DNA from: Pseudomonas sp. LFM046
Lineage (GTDB): Bacteria > Pseudomonadota > Gammaproteobacteria > Pseudomonadales > Pseudomonadaceae
Reading direction: 5' to 3'
NCBI RefSeq assembly: GCF_000949385.2
Contig: NZ_JYKO02000001.1
Location: 5,160,453 to 5,224,452, forward strand
Length of the DNA: 64,000 nt
In this document: piece after piece, positions 34,220-43,711 of the stretch
Layout of the letters: each line of letters starts with the position of its first letter
Numbering within the stretch: the first letter of the stretch is position 1
Made by a program: the position numbers and the translations under genes
The notes under the pieces: generated by a model
The model's database searches: none
Told to the model about the DNA's origin: nothing
The model's input: only the letters and a program-made list of their open reading frames with translations

Positions 34220-35299
34220 TCACCCCCAGCGCACCGCAAAGATCGGCGGCAGGTGCCCGGCTACCTGGCTCCAGCTGTCCCCCTGATCCTCCGACGTCCA
34301 CAGGTGCCCGGTGGTGGAACCCATCACCAGGCGCTGGCCAGTGCCATCCACGTCCAGCCCATGGCGGTACACCAGGTCGTAGCAGAGCTCCTGCGGCAAG
34401 CCCTGTTCCAGCACATCGAAGCTCTTGCCGCCGTCGCGGGTGCGGGTCACCCGCAGGCGCTGTTCGGCGGGAACGCGGCATTCGTCCTTCACCGCCGGCA
34501 CGAACCAGGCGCAGTCCGGGTCGGCCGGATGCACCGCGACCGCGAAGCCGAAGGTGGAGGGGCCGGCCTGCTGGATCTCCCGCCAGTTCAATGCGCGATC
34601 GGAGCTGACGAAGATGCCGCTGTGATGCTGCACCCAGAGCCGCTCCGGGTCCCCCGGGCAGGCGACCATGCGGTGCGGGTCCTGGATATCCGGGTCCTCG
34701 GCGCGCTCCGGGGGCATGTAGGCGGCGCGCATGCCCCGCGTGCGGTGGTTCCAGCTGCCCCCCTCATCCTCGCTGTGCCAGATGCCGCCGCAGGACACCG
34801 CCAGGGTCAGGTGTCGGCTGTTGCGTGGATCGACGCAGATTGAATGGATGCCCGGATGGTCATAGCCACCACCAAACCAGTTGGCCCGTTCCGGGCGCTG
34901 CCAGAGGCTGTCCACCAACTCCCAGGAACTGCCATGGTCGCGGGACCTGAACAGTCCGCCAGGAATGGTGCCGGCCCACAGGGTGCCGGGCTGGTCAGCG
35001 CCACCCGGCTCCAGGCACCAGATCATCTCCACGGAAGGCCCCTCCGTTCCCTCGGCGGCCTGGGGGAAGGCCGGGGAGGGAATCTCCTCCCAGTTCTGCC
35101 CGCCGTCGGCGGAGCGCCACAGTTTGGGGCCGAAGTGGCCCAGGTGCAGGGCCGCATAAAGATGGCCGTCGCGGGGGTCGGTCAGCAGCATGCTCACCGG
35201 CTCGCCCAGGAAGTCCTGGCGCGCCAGGCGCCAGCCACCGCCTTCAGGTTCGAAACGCAGCAGGCCCTTGCGGGTCGCCACATGGATGCATCGGCTCAT
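34220..35299 (-). CDS. Asp-box beta-propeller (sialidase-like fold) protein
   Basis: The 359-residue protein has six Asp-box-like turns (RSADGGQNWEEI, RSRDHGSSWELV, HSEDEGGSWNHR, SSDRALNWREI, RTRDGGKSFDVL, TSEDQGDSWSQV) spaced along the chain, which predicts a six- or seven-bladed propeller. There is no signal peptide, so it is probably cytoplasmic. Proteins of this type are often labelled exo-alpha-sialidase, but the sialidase arginine triad is not evident to me and I would not call it an enzyme. It lies just downstream of a MoaD/ThiS-like gene on the same strand, 21 nt apart from stop to start. Confidence 0.82.
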   Translation of the reverse strand: MSRCIHVATRKGLLRFEPEGGGWRLARQDFLGEPVSMLLTDPRDGHLYAALHLGHFGPKLWRSADGGQNWEEIPSPAFPQAAEGTEGPSVEMIWCLEPGGADQPGTLWAGTIPGGLFRSRDHGSSWELVDSLWQRPERANWFGGGYDHPGIHSICVDPRNSRHLTLAVSCGGIWHSEDEGGSWNHRTRGMRAAYMPPERAEDPDIQDPHRMVACPGDPERLWVQHHSGIFVSSDRALNWREIQQAGPSTFGFAVAVHPADPDCAWFVPAVKDECRVPAEQRLRVTRTRDGGKSFDVLEQGLPQELCYDLVYRHGLDVDGTGQRLVMGSTTGHLWTSEDQGDSWSQVAGHLPPIFAVRWG

Positions 35300-35320
35300 G
35301 CTCGTTCTCCTTGCGCCGGC

Positions 35321-35590
35321 TCAGCCGCCGGACAGGGCCTGGACGACGAAGATGTCGCTGGCCGGCCCCACCGGATCGGAAAGTCGGCGGCGGTCGTTCA
35401 CTTGCTGGGCGTCGACGAAGATCGCCACATGGCGACGCAGGCGCCCCTGGTCGTCGAGCAGGTAGCTGCGCAGGCGCGGATTGGCGGTGAAGGCCTCCTC
35501 CAGTGCGGCAGACACGGTGGTGGCCGCGACGTCCAGCTCGGGGACATCGAGATGACGCTGCAGGTTGGGAGTGAAACTGATGTGCGCCAT
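35321..35590 (-). CDS. MoaD/ThiS family sulfur-carrier-like protein
   Basis: The 89-residue protein has a beta-grasp pattern and ends in LSGG, the di-glycine tail that is adenylated and thiocarboxylated in MoaD and ThiS. ATG 35590 was chosen since similarity begins at MAHISFTPNLQRH; the longer frame adds unlikely sequence. It sits upstream of the Asp-box propeller gene as a probable two-gene unit. No activating MoeB/ThiF-type or synthase gene is nearby, so its acceptor pathway is unknown. Confidence 0.85.
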   Translation of the reverse strand: MAHISFTPNLQRHLDVPELDVAATTVSAALEEAFTANPRLRSYLLDDQGRLRRHVAIFVDAQQVNDRRRLSDPVGPASDIFVVQALSGG

Positions 35591-35737
35591 GAACGGCTCC
35601 CTGCGCGGCGAAACGCCCCAGTGGAAGAAGGTATAGCCGACCACCGGGGGACGGTTATAGTTGTGCGCCCAATGGCAGCACAGCCTCTACACTGAGCAGG
35701 CGGCCCGCCCTGGATGTAACGAACGGATGCCCCCACC

Positions 35738-36334
35738 ATGCTTGAAAGCCTTTCCAGCCTTTACCTGAAGATGCTGGTGCTCTACAGCCCCTTCTTCGTG
35801 CTCTCCTGTTTCATCGGCCTGACCCGTGGCTACACGGTGAAGGAACGCAAAAAGCTCGCCTGGAAAGTGGCCCTCGGAACCCTGGTGTCCAGCGCCCTGC
35901 TCTACCTCTTCGGCCAAGGCATCTTCAACATTTTCGGCATCACCATCGACGCATTCCGCATCGGCGCCGGCGCCGTGCTGTTCATCTCCGCCCTCGGCAT
36001 GGCCCAGGGCAAATCGGCGGTGCAGGCGGACAACGTCCAGCAGGACGTGACCATCGTGCCGCTGACCATCCCCCTCACCGTCGGCCCCGGCACCATCGGC
36101 GCCATGCTGGTGATGGGTGCGGGCCACGTGCAGTGGGACGACAAGCTCACCGCACTGATGGCCATCGCCATTGCCAGCGCCACCGTCGGCGCGGTGCTCT
36201 ACCTCTCCGACCGCATCGAGCGCCTGCTGGGTGATCAGGGCCTGCAGATCGTCAGCCGCCTGATGGGCCTGTTCGTCTGCGCCCTCGCCGCGCAGATCAT
36301 CTTCACCGGGGTGAAGAACTACATGGTGCCCTGA
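35738..36334 (+). CDS. MarC family integral membrane protein
   Basis: The 198-residue protein has about six hydrophobic helices and the MarC (UPF0056) signature around IVPLTIPLTVGPGTIGAMLV. It is an inner-membrane protein of unknown function; despite the name, no role in drug resistance has been shown for the family. It is divergent from the MoaD-like gene and ends at a hairpin. Confidence 0.9.
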   Translation: MLESLSSLYLKMLVLYSPFFVLSCFIGLTRGYTVKERKKLAWKVALGTLVSSALLYLFGQGIFNIFGITIDAFRIGAGAVLFISALGMAQGKSAVQADNVQQDVTIVPLTIPLTVGPGTIGAMLVMGAGHVQWDDKLTALMAIAIASATVGAVLYLSDRIERLLGDQGLQIVSRLMGLFVCALAAQIIFTGVKNYMVP

Positions 36335-36350
36335 CACCGCGCGAACCATG

Positions 36351-36369
36351 GCCCGGATGAAATCCGGGC
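36351..36369 (+). terminator. Hairpin after marC-family gene
   Basis: A perfect 8-bp stem GCCCGGAT with loop GAA lies 17 nt after the stop codon. A T-run is absent. Confidence 0.5.
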
Positions 36370-36461
36370 ACCTTCATGCGCCGTCCCCCGGCGTGCCGAT
36401 ATCCCCGCGCCTTCATCGCCAGCCAGCAGCGCCAGGCGCCGCCAACGAGGCTCAGCTCGAA

Positions 36462-36495
36462 GCACTGCAACGGTTCGGTCGCACCTGGATGGTGC
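36462..36495 (+). promoter_or_regulatory. Tandem NtrC-type sites upstream of urtA
   Basis: A perfect GCACC-N5-GGTGC dyad (GCACCTGGATGGTGC) is at 36481-36495. A weaker GCACT-N5-GGTTC copy lies at 36462-36476, 19 bp away. This matches the NtrC (GlnG) enhancer consensus. The strong site is about 109 bp upstream of the -24 element of a sigma-54 promoter. Confidence 0.7.
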
Positions 36496-36595
36496 AGCCG
36501 CGCCGGCAAGACAGCCCCGAAGTGTCGCGCCTGAACGAGGACTGCCATTACCCGCGGGTAGTAGCGGCGGGCCGTCGGCGAACACAAGTGCGAAG

Positions 36596-36611
36596 AGGCA
36601 CAGCAATTGCT
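36596..36611 (+). promoter_or_regulatory. Sigma-54 (-24/-12) promoter of urtA operon
   Basis: AGGCACAGCAATTGCT fits TGGCAC-N5-TTGCW except at the first base, with GG and GC exactly 10 bp apart. It predicts a transcript start near 36622 and a leader of about 170 nt before urtA. Confidence 0.7.
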
Positions 36612-36791
36612 GAGGCCCCATATCGAGACCCGCAAGGCAGAAGTACGCAAGATCACCCGGCACCTGTTGCACAGCGCCCGGCATACGCCGCAGCCCGCCC
36701 GAGGGTGACGAGGAAGCCCCTTTGAAAACTGCCCGATACCAGACCAATAAACGCAGTTATTTCAAATACTTGTGAGAATGGAGACCGACCC

Positions 36792-38057
36792 ATGCAACGT
36801 CGCAGCCTGATCAAGGCGTTCACCCTTTCCGCATCCATCGCCGCCATGGGCATGTCCTGGACCCTGCAGGCCGCCGAGACCATCAAGGTCGGCATCCTGC
36901 ATTCGCTCTCCGGCACCATGGCGATTTCCGAGACCTCGCTGAAAGACATGGCGCTGATGACGATCGACGAGATCAACGCCAAGGGCGGCGTGAACGGCAA
37001 GCAGCTGGAACCGGTGGTGGTGGACCCGGCCTCCAACTGGCCACTATTCGCCGAGAAGGCCCGCCAGCTGCTGACCAAGGACAAGGTGGACGTGGTCTTC
37101 GGCTGCTGGACCTCGGTATCGCGCAAGTCCGTGCTGCCGGTGTTCGAGGAGCTGAACGGGCTGCTCTTCTACCCGGTGCAGTACGAGGGCGAGGAGCTCT
37201 CTCCCAACGTCTTCTACACCGGCGCCGCGCCCAACCAGCAGGCCATCCCGGCGGTGGAATACCTGATGAGCGAGGATGGCGGCAGCGCCAAGCGCTTCTT
37301 CCTGCTGGGCACCGACTACGTCTACCCGCGCACCACCAACAAGATCCTGCGCAGCTTCCTGCACAGCAAGGGTGTGGCCGACAAGGATATCGAAGAGGTC
37401 TACACCCCCTTCGGCCACAGCGATTACCAGACCATAGTCGCCAACATCAAGAAGTTCGCCGCCAGCGGCAAGACCGCGGTGATCTCCACCGTCAACGGCG
37501 ATTCCAACGTGCCCTTCTACAAGGAGCTGGCCAACCAGGGCCTGGAAGCCACCGACGTGCCGGTGGTGGCCTTCTCCGTGGGCGAGGAGGAACTGCGCGG
37601 CATCGACACCAAGCCGCTGGTGGGTCACCTGGCCGCCTGGAACTACTTCGAGTCGGTGGATAACCCGGTCAACGGCAAGTTCGTCGAGCAGTGGAAGGCC
37701 TACGCCAAGGCCAGGAACCTGCCCAACTACCAGAGCGCGGTGACCAACGACCCGATGGAAGCCACCTACGTCGGCATTAACATGTGGGCCCAGGCCGTGG
37801 AAAAGGCCGGTAGCACCGATGTGGACAAGGTCCGCGAGGCGCTGGCCGGCCAGAGCTTTGCCGCGCCGTCGGGCTACACCCTGACCATGGACAAGACCAA
37901 CCACCACCTGCACAAGCCGGTGATGATCGGCGAGATCCAGGAAGACGGTCAGTTCTCGGTGGTCTGGCAAACCGAAGGCCCGCTGCGCGCCCAACCCTGG
38001 AGCCCCTTCATCCCCGGCAACGACAAGAAGCCGGATTATGCGGTGAAGAGCAACTGA
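36792..38057 (+). CDS. urtA: Urea ABC transporter substrate-binding protein
   Basis: The 421-residue protein has a signal peptide (MQRRSLIKAFTLSASIAAMG..., predicted cut after LQA) and a type I periplasmic binding fold. Family landmarks are TIKVGILHSLSGTMAISETS, VDVVFGCWTSVSRKSVLPVF and YPVQYEGEE, typical of UrtA rather than the amino-acid-binding LivJ. It captures urea in the periplasm for UrtBC. It is preceded by NtrC sites and a sigma-54 promoter and followed by a 23-bp hairpin before urtB. Confidence 0.96.
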   Translation: MQRRSLIKAFTLSASIAAMGMSWTLQAAETIKVGILHSLSGTMAISETSLKDMALMTIDEINAKGGVNGKQLEPVVVDPASNWPLFAEKARQLLTKDKVDVVFGCWTSVSRKSVLPVFEELNGLLFYPVQYEGEELSPNVFYTGAAPNQQAIPAVEYLMSEDGGSAKRFFLLGTDYVYPRTTNKILRSFLHSKGVADKDIEEVYTPFGHSDYQTIVANIKKFAASGKTAVISTVNGDSNVPFYKELANQGLEATDVPVVAFSVGEEELRGIDTKPLVGHLAAWNYFESVDNPVNGKFVEQWKAYAKARNLPNYQSAVTNDPMEATYVGINMWAQAVEKAGSTDVDKVREALAGQSFAAPSGYTLTMDKTNHHLHKPVMIGEIQEDGQFSVVWQTEGPLRAQPWSPFIPGNDKKPDYAVKSN

Positions 38058-38087
38058 ACCGAAAACAATCCGTACATGACCTGGCTT

Positions 38088-38136
38088 CCCTCACCCCCGG
38101 CCCCTCTCCCTCCGGGAGAGGGGCCGGGGGTGAGGG
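38088..38136. repeat. Perfect 23-bp hairpin between urtA and urtB
   Basis: The stem CCCTCACCCCCGGCCCCTCTCCC (positions 38088-38110) is perfectly complementary to 38114-38136 with a TCC loop. The CCCTCTCCC core is shared with 2334-2362 and 60301-60334. There is no T-run. In RNA this would be extremely stable and could cap the urtA message or reduce read-through. Confidence 0.85.
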
Positions 38137-38182
38137 CTGTGTCCGTCGGCGCAGCACCACGCCCATGAACCAGGATCACCCA

Positions 38183-39751
38183 ATGCCTAAAGCCCTCTAC
38201 CGAATCCTCCTCGCCCTGGCCCTGCTGCTTCCCGTCGAAGCATTCGCCGGCGACGCCAACGACTTCGCCGCCGCCAATCCGGCGCAGCAGGCGAAGCTGC
38301 TGGAACGCTGGGCCGCAGAGCCCGACGCCGCACGCCAGCCCTTGCTCGATGCCCTGCAGCAGGGCCGCTTCGCCATTGACGCGAAACTCGCCTATATCGA
38401 ACAGGGCGGCACCTTCCACGCCGCCGAAGGTAACGCCACCCCCGGCGCCGCACCGAAGAGCCTGCGCCTGAACAACCGCCTGCGCGGCCTGTTGATCGCC
38501 GCCCAGGCCAGCCACCAGCTGCTCGCCAGCGAGTCCGCCATCCGCCTGGAAGGTGCGCGCCAACTGCAGAAGAGCGCCAAGCCGGCGCAACTGGCGCTGT
38601 TCAACCAGCGCATGGTGGCCGAGGAGGACGCCGGCGTGCGCGACGCCCTCTCCCTCGCCCTGGCCAACCTGCAACTGGCCGATCCGAATCCGGCGATCCG
38701 CCTCAACGCCGTGCGCCTGCTCGGCGAAACCGGCGATCCGCTGGCCCGTACCCGCCTCGAAGCCCTGCTCGATCCGGCTGTAGAGACCGACGCTGCCGTG
38801 CGCACCGCCGCCGAAACCAGCCTGGTCCAGGTCAAGCGCCGGCTTCTGGTTGGAGAGCTGCTCGGCCAGGCCTTCAGCGGCCTGTCCCTGGGTTCCATCC
38901 TGCTGCTCGCCGCCCTCGGCCTGGCCATCACTTTCGGCCTGCTGGGGGTGATCAATATGGCCCACGGCGAAATGCTGATGCTCGGCGCCTACACCACCTA
39001 CCTGGTGCAGCTGGGCTTCCAGCGCCTGGCCCCCGAACTGCTCGCCCTCTACCCGCTGGTGGCGCTGCCGGCGGCCTTCCTGGCCACCGCGCTGGTGGGC
39101 ATGGCCCTGGAACGCGTGGTTATCCGCCACCTCTACGGCCGCCCGCTGGAAACCCTGCTGGCCACCTGGGGCATCAGCCTGATCCTGATCCAGTTGGTGC
39201 GGGTGATCTTCGGTGCGCAGAACGTCGAAGTGGCCAACCCGGCCTGGCTCTCCGGCGGTATCCAGGTGCTGCCCAACCTGGTGCTGCCCTACAACCGCAT
39301 CGTGATCATCGGCTTCGCCCTGTTCGTCGTGGCCCTCACCTGGCTGCTGCTGAACCGGACGCGCTTGGGCCTGAACGTGCGCGCCGTCACCCAGAACCGC
39401 AACATGGCCGCCTGCTGTGGCGTGCCGACCGGCCGCGTGGACATGCTCGCCTTCGGCCTTGGCTCAGGGATAGCCGGCCTCGGCGGCGTGGCCCTGTCGC
39501 AGATCGGCAACGTCGGCCCGGACCTCGGCCAGGGCTACATCATCGACTCCTTCCTGGTGGTGGTCCTCGGCGGCGTCGGCCAGCTCGCCGGCAGCGTGAT
39601 GGCGGCCTTCGGCCTGGGCGTGGCGAACAAGATCCTGGAACCTTCGATCGGCGCCGTGCTGGGCAAGATCCTGATCCTGGCGCTGGTCATCCTCTTCATC
39701 CAGAAGCGGCCCCAGGGCCTCTTCGCTCTCAAGGGACGGGTGATCGACTGA
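38183..39751 (+). CDS. urtB: Urea ABC transporter permease UrtB
   Basis: The predicted 522-residue protein has a signal peptide (MPKALYRILLALALLLPVEA), a roughly 200-residue periplasmic helical-repeat extension typical of UrtB, and a LivH-type permease domain (LGSILLLAALGLAITFGLLG, GVINMAHGEMLMLGAYTTYL). ATG 38183 is preferred over ATG 38165 because AGGA lies 8 nt before it and it starts the signal peptide. Its stop overlaps urtC (TGATG). Confidence 0.94.
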   Translation: MPKALYRILLALALLLPVEAFAGDANDFAAANPAQQAKLLERWAAEPDAARQPLLDALQQGRFAIDAKLAYIEQGGTFHAAEGNATPGAAPKSLRLNNRLRGLLIAAQASHQLLASESAIRLEGARQLQKSAKPAQLALFNQRMVAEEDAGVRDALSLALANLQLADPNPAIRLNAVRLLGETGDPLARTRLEALLDPAVETDAAVRTAAETSLVQVKRRLLVGELLGQAFSGLSLGSILLLAALGLAITFGLLGVINMAHGEMLMLGAYTTYLVQLGFQRLAPELLALYPLVALPAAFLATALVGMALERVVIRHLYGRPLETLLATWGISLILIQLVRVIFGAQNVEVANPAWLSGGIQVLPNLVLPYNRIVIIGFALFVVALTWLLLNRTRLGLNVRAVTQNRNMAACCGVPTGRVDMLAFGLGSGIAGLGGVALSQIGNVGPDLGQGYIIDSFLVVVLGGVGQLAGSVMAAFGLGVANKILEPSIGAVLGKILILALVILFIQKRPQGLFALKGRVID

Positions 39752-40839
39752 TGACTCAACCACTCAACCAGACCCTGCTCGACCGCACCACCGCCACCCT
39801 CGGCCCGCGCACCTCGCTGGCCATCGGCCTGGCCGTACTCACGATCGTGCTGGCCCTGCCGCTGTTGCATCTGCTGCCGGCGGACAACCCGCTGCAGGTC
39901 TCGGCCTACACCCTGACCCTGGTGGGCAAGATCCTCTGCTACGCCATAGTGGCCCTGGCCCTGGACCTGGTCTGGGGCTACGCGGGGCTCTTGTCCCTCG
40001 GCCACGGGCTGTTCTTCGCCCTGGGCGGCTACGCCATGGGCATGTACCTGATGCGCGAGGCGGCGGGTGACGGCCTGCCGGCCTTCATGGGCTTTCTCGC
40101 CTGGACCGAGCTACCCTGGTACTGGGCCGGCACCCAGCACTTCCTCTGGGCGCTGTGCCTGGTGGTGCTCGCCCCCGGCCTGCTGGCCCTGGTGTTCGGC
40201 TTCTTCGCCTTCCGCTCGCGGATCAAGGGCGTGTATTTCTCGATCATGACCCAGGCCCTGACCTTCGCCGGCATGCTGCTGTTCTTCCGCAACGAAACCG
40301 GCTTCGGCGGCAACAACGGCTTCACCGACTTCAAGCGCATCCTCGGCTTCGAGATCACCGCACCAGGCACCCGCGCCGTGCTGTTCCTGGCCACCGTCGG
40401 CCTGCTGGTGGGCAGTCTGCTGCTGGGCTGGCTTCTCGCGCGGAGCAAGTTCGGCCGGGTACTCACCGCCCTGCGCGACGCCGAGAACCGCCTGATGTTC
40501 TGCGGCTACGACCCGCGCGGCTACAAGCTGTTCGTCTGGGTGCTGTCGGCGGTGCTCTGCGGCCTGGCCGGCGCCTTGTACGTGCCCCAGGTGGGCATCA
40601 TCAACCCCAGCGAGATGTCCCCCACCAACTCCATCGAGGCGGCCGTCTGGGTCGCCCTCGGCGGACGCGGCTCCCTGGTCGGCCCGTTGCTCGGCGCCGG
40701 CCTGGTGAATGGCATGAAGAGCTGGTTCACCGTGGCCTTCCCGGAATACTGGCTGTTCTTCCTCGGCGCCCTGTTCATCCTGGTCACGCTCTACCTGCCC
40801 AAGGGCGTGATCGGCCTGGTGAGAAAGGGAGACAAGTAA
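39751..40839 (+). CDS. urtC: Urea ABC transporter permease UrtC
   Basis: The 362-residue LivM-type permease has about nine hydrophobic segments and the conserved blocks YAGLLSLGHGLFFALGGYA and GGRGSLVGPLLGAGLVNGMK. It pairs with UrtB to form the membrane channel. The ATG shares a base with the urtB stop, and the stop abuts the urtD start directly, so the three are translationally linked. Confidence 0.95.
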   Translation: MTQPLNQTLLDRTTATLGPRTSLAIGLAVLTIVLALPLLHLLPADNPLQVSAYTLTLVGKILCYAIVALALDLVWGYAGLLSLGHGLFFALGGYAMGMYLMREAAGDGLPAFMGFLAWTELPWYWAGTQHFLWALCLVVLAPGLLALVFGFFAFRSRIKGVYFSIMTQALTFAGMLLFFRNETGFGGNNGFTDFKRILGFEITAPGTRAVLFLATVGLLVGSLLLGWLLARSKFGRVLTALRDAENRLMFCGYDPRGYKLFVWVLSAVLCGLAGALYVPQVGIINPSEMSPTNSIEAAVWVALGGRGSLVGPLLGAGLVNGMKSWFTVAFPEYWLFFLGALFILVTLYLPKGVIGLVRKGDK

Positions 40840-41700
<861 letters not shown>

Positions 41701-41708
41701 AGACGAAT

Positions 41709-41781
41709 CGTAGGGTGGATGACGCTTTTCTCATCCACCACGCAAGGTACGGTGGCTCGGTGAAGAGCGATCCACCCTACG
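41709..41781. repeat. Intergenic repeat, family C, between urtD and urtE
   Basis: It begins CGTAGGGTGGATGACGC and ends GATCCACCCTACG, with inner TCATCCACC and GGTGGCTCGG arms. A related full copy is at 44534-44608 before ureC, and a half copy at 29831-29864. It interrupts an otherwise tight operon. Confidence 0.8.
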
Positions 41782-41795
41782 CAGAGGACATCGAC

Positions 41796-42494
41796 ATGCT
41801 GACAGTCGACAAGCTTCACCAGTACTACGGCGGCAGCCATATCCTCCGCGGCCTGTCCTTCGAGGCGAAGGTGGGCGAAGTCACCTGCCTGCTCGGGCGC
41901 AACGGTGTGGGCAAGACCACCCTGCTCAAATGCCTGATGGGCCTGACCCCGGCCAGGGAAGGCACGGTGAGCTGGGAAGGCCGCGCCATCACCGGTTTCA
42001 AGCCGCACCAGCGGGTACACGCCGGCATCGCCTATGTGCCCCAGGGCCGCGAGATCTTCCCGCGCCTGACGGTGGAGGAGAACCTGCTGATGGGGCTGTC
42101 ACGCTTTCCCGCGAAGGACGCCAGGACGGTGCCCGAATCCATCTACGAACTCTTCCCGGTGCTGCGGGACATGAAGCACCGCCGGGGCGGCGACCTCTCC
42201 GGCGGCCAGCAGCAACAGCTCGCCATCGGCCGCGCCCTGGCCAGCCAGCCGCGCCTGTTGATCCTCGACGAGCCCACCGAAGGCATCCAGCCGTCGGTGA
42301 TAAAGGAAATCGGCGCCGTCATCGGCAAACTGGCGGGGCGCGGCGACATGGCCATTCTGCTGGTGGAGCAGTTCTACGACTTCGCCGCCGAATTGGCCGA
42401 CCAGTACCTGGTGATGAGCCGGGGCGAGATCATCCAGCAGGGGCGCGGGGAAAACATGGAAGCCGAGGGCGTGCGCGGCCTGGTGACCATCTAG
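41796..42494 (+). CDS. urtE: Urea ABC transporter ATP-binding protein UrtE
   Basis: The 232-residue ATPase has Walker A GRNGVGKTT, signature LSGGQQQQLAIGRAL, Walker B LLILDEPTEGIQPS and the switch histidine replaced by Gln in LVEQFYDFA, as is usual in LivF-like subunits. It completes the UrtABCDE transporter. ATG 41796 follows an AGAGGA box. A family C repeat separates it from urtD. Confidence 0.95.
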   Translation: MLTVDKLHQYYGGSHILRGLSFEAKVGEVTCLLGRNGVGKTTLLKCLMGLTPAREGTVSWEGRAITGFKPHQRVHAGIAYVPQGREIFPRLTVEENLLMGLSRFPAKDARTVPESIYELFPVLRDMKHRRGGDLSGGQQQQLAIGRALASQPRLLILDEPTEGIQPSVIKEIGAVIGKLAGRGDMAILLVEQFYDFAAELADQYLVMSRGEIIQQGRGENMEAEGVRGLVTI

Positions 42495-42547
42495 AATCGC
42501 GCGAACCAACAGCACCGCGCGGCTAACCCACCTGACAAGAACGGTCC

Positions 42548-43399
42548 ATGAACGCACCTGCCGACACCGCCCTCTTCACCCCCAGCTGGCACGCCGAGCT
42601 GGAACTGGCCTATGCGCTGGATGGCGTCACCACACGCCCGGTGCAACGGCGCCACCGGGGTCCGCTGCGGGTGCAGAAACACCTGCACGCCGAAGGCCCG
42701 CAGGTGTGCCAGCACATCATCGTCCACCCGCCCGGCGGCATTGCCGGCGGTGATCGCCTGGACATTTGCGCACGGGTCGGCGAGGGCGCCTGGGCCCAGC
42801 TCACCAGCCCCGGCGCGGCCAAGTGGTACCGCGCCGCCAGCCCGGCTATCCAGGAAGTCGTGCTCAGCGTAGAGGCCGGCGCCACTCTGGAATGGCTGCC
42901 CCAGGAAGCCATCGTCTTTTCCGGTGCCCGCGCCGAACTGGCGACCCACATCGAGCTGGCCGGCGACGCCCGGCTGTTCTACTGGGACATGGTCGCCCTC
43001 GGCCGCCCGGCTGCCGGCGAGCGCTTTTGCGACGGCCACTTCCAGGCACAGCTGGATATCCGCCGCGACGGCACGCTGATCTGGCACGAGCGCCAGCGCA
43101 TCGAAGGCGACGACCGCCTGCTGGACTCGCCCATCGGCCTCGCCGGGCAGCCGGTGTTCGCCACCCTGATCGCCACCGGCGAGATTGACGCCGACCTGCT
43201 CGAACGCTGCCGCGAACGGCCCTGCCCCCCTTCAGGCACAGTGCGCGGCGACCTGACCCAATTGCCCGGCCTGCTGGTGGCCCGCTGCCTCGCCCTTGAG
43301 GCGCTGCAAGCCCGCGCCTGGCTGATCGACCTCTGGCGCCTGTTGCGCCCGGCCTTGCTCGGCCGCAAGGCCTTGCCCCCGAGAATCTGGAGTACCTGA
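42548..43399 (+). CDS. ureD: Urease accessory protein UreD
   Basis: The 283-residue protein shows the UreD/UreH landmarks [25 protein letters not shown] and [14 protein letters not shown]. It is part of the UreDFG chaperone complex that loads nickel into the UreC active site. It starts 53 nt after urtE and ends one base before ureA, so uptake and urease genes may share a transcript. Confidence 0.95.
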   Translation: MNAPADTALFTPSWHAELELAYALDGVTTRPVQRRHRGPLRVQKHLHAEGPQVCQHIIVHPPGGIAGGDRLDICARVGEGAWAQLTSPGAAKWYRAASPAIQEVVLSVEAGATLEWLPQEAIVFSGARAELATHIELAGDARLFYWDMVALGRPAAGERFCDGHFQAQLDIRRDGTLIWHERQRIEGDDRLLDSPIGLAGQPVFATLIATGEIDADLLERCRERPCPPSGTVRGDLTQLPGLLVARCLALEALQARAWLIDLWRLLRPALLGRKALPPRIWST

Positions 43400-43400
43400 G

Positions 43401-43703
43401 ATGGACTTGTCGCCCCGCGAGAAAGACAAACTGCTGATCTTCACCGCCGGCCTGGTGGCCGAACGGCGCCTGGCCCGTGGCCTGAAGCTCAACTATCCGG
43501 AAGCCGTGGCCTTGATCTCCGCCGCTCTGCTGGAGGGCGCCCGCGATGGCCGGAGCGTTGCCGAACTGATGCACTACGGCACCACCCTGCTCTCCCGCGA
43601 CCAGGTGATGGAAGGCGTGCCGGAGATGATCCCGGAGATCCAGATCGAGGCCACCTTCCCCGATGGCACGAAACTCGTAACCGTCCACCAACCCATCGCC
43701 TGA
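43401..43703 (+). CDS. ureA: Urease gamma subunit
   Basis: The 100-residue protein is full length for Ure[21 protein letters not shown] at the start, [10 protein letters not shown] in the middle and a C-terminus ending in LVTVHQPIA. It forms the outer trimer contacts of the (UreABC)3 enzyme. It follows ureD by one base and is separated from ureB by a GNAT gene. Confidence 0.97.
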   Translation: MDLSPREKDKLLIFTAGLVAERRLARGLKLNYPEAVALISAALLEGARDGRSVAELMHYGTTLLSRDQVMEGVPEMIPEIQIEATFPDGTKLVTVHQPIA

Positions 43704-43711
43704 GGCACGCC

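Larger units (their letters stand above)
36335..36791. other. Regulatory region between marC-family gene and urtA
   Basis: This 457-nt gap holds the marC hairpin, two NtrC-type sites and a sigma-54 promoter. A 48-codon frame without a start codon ends at 36708 but overlaps the promoter and is not called as a gene. Confidence 0.6.

Noticed and set aside
36303-36656. Minus-strand ORF in the marC-urtA gap
   Set aside because: It overlaps the marC-family 3' end, the NtrC sites and the promoter, and shows no conserved domain.
36565-36708. 48-codon frame ending in a tail rich in basic residues, upstream of urtA
   Set aside because: It has no start codon or ribosome binding site after the preceding in-frame stop and overlaps the sigma-54 promoter; at most a remnant.
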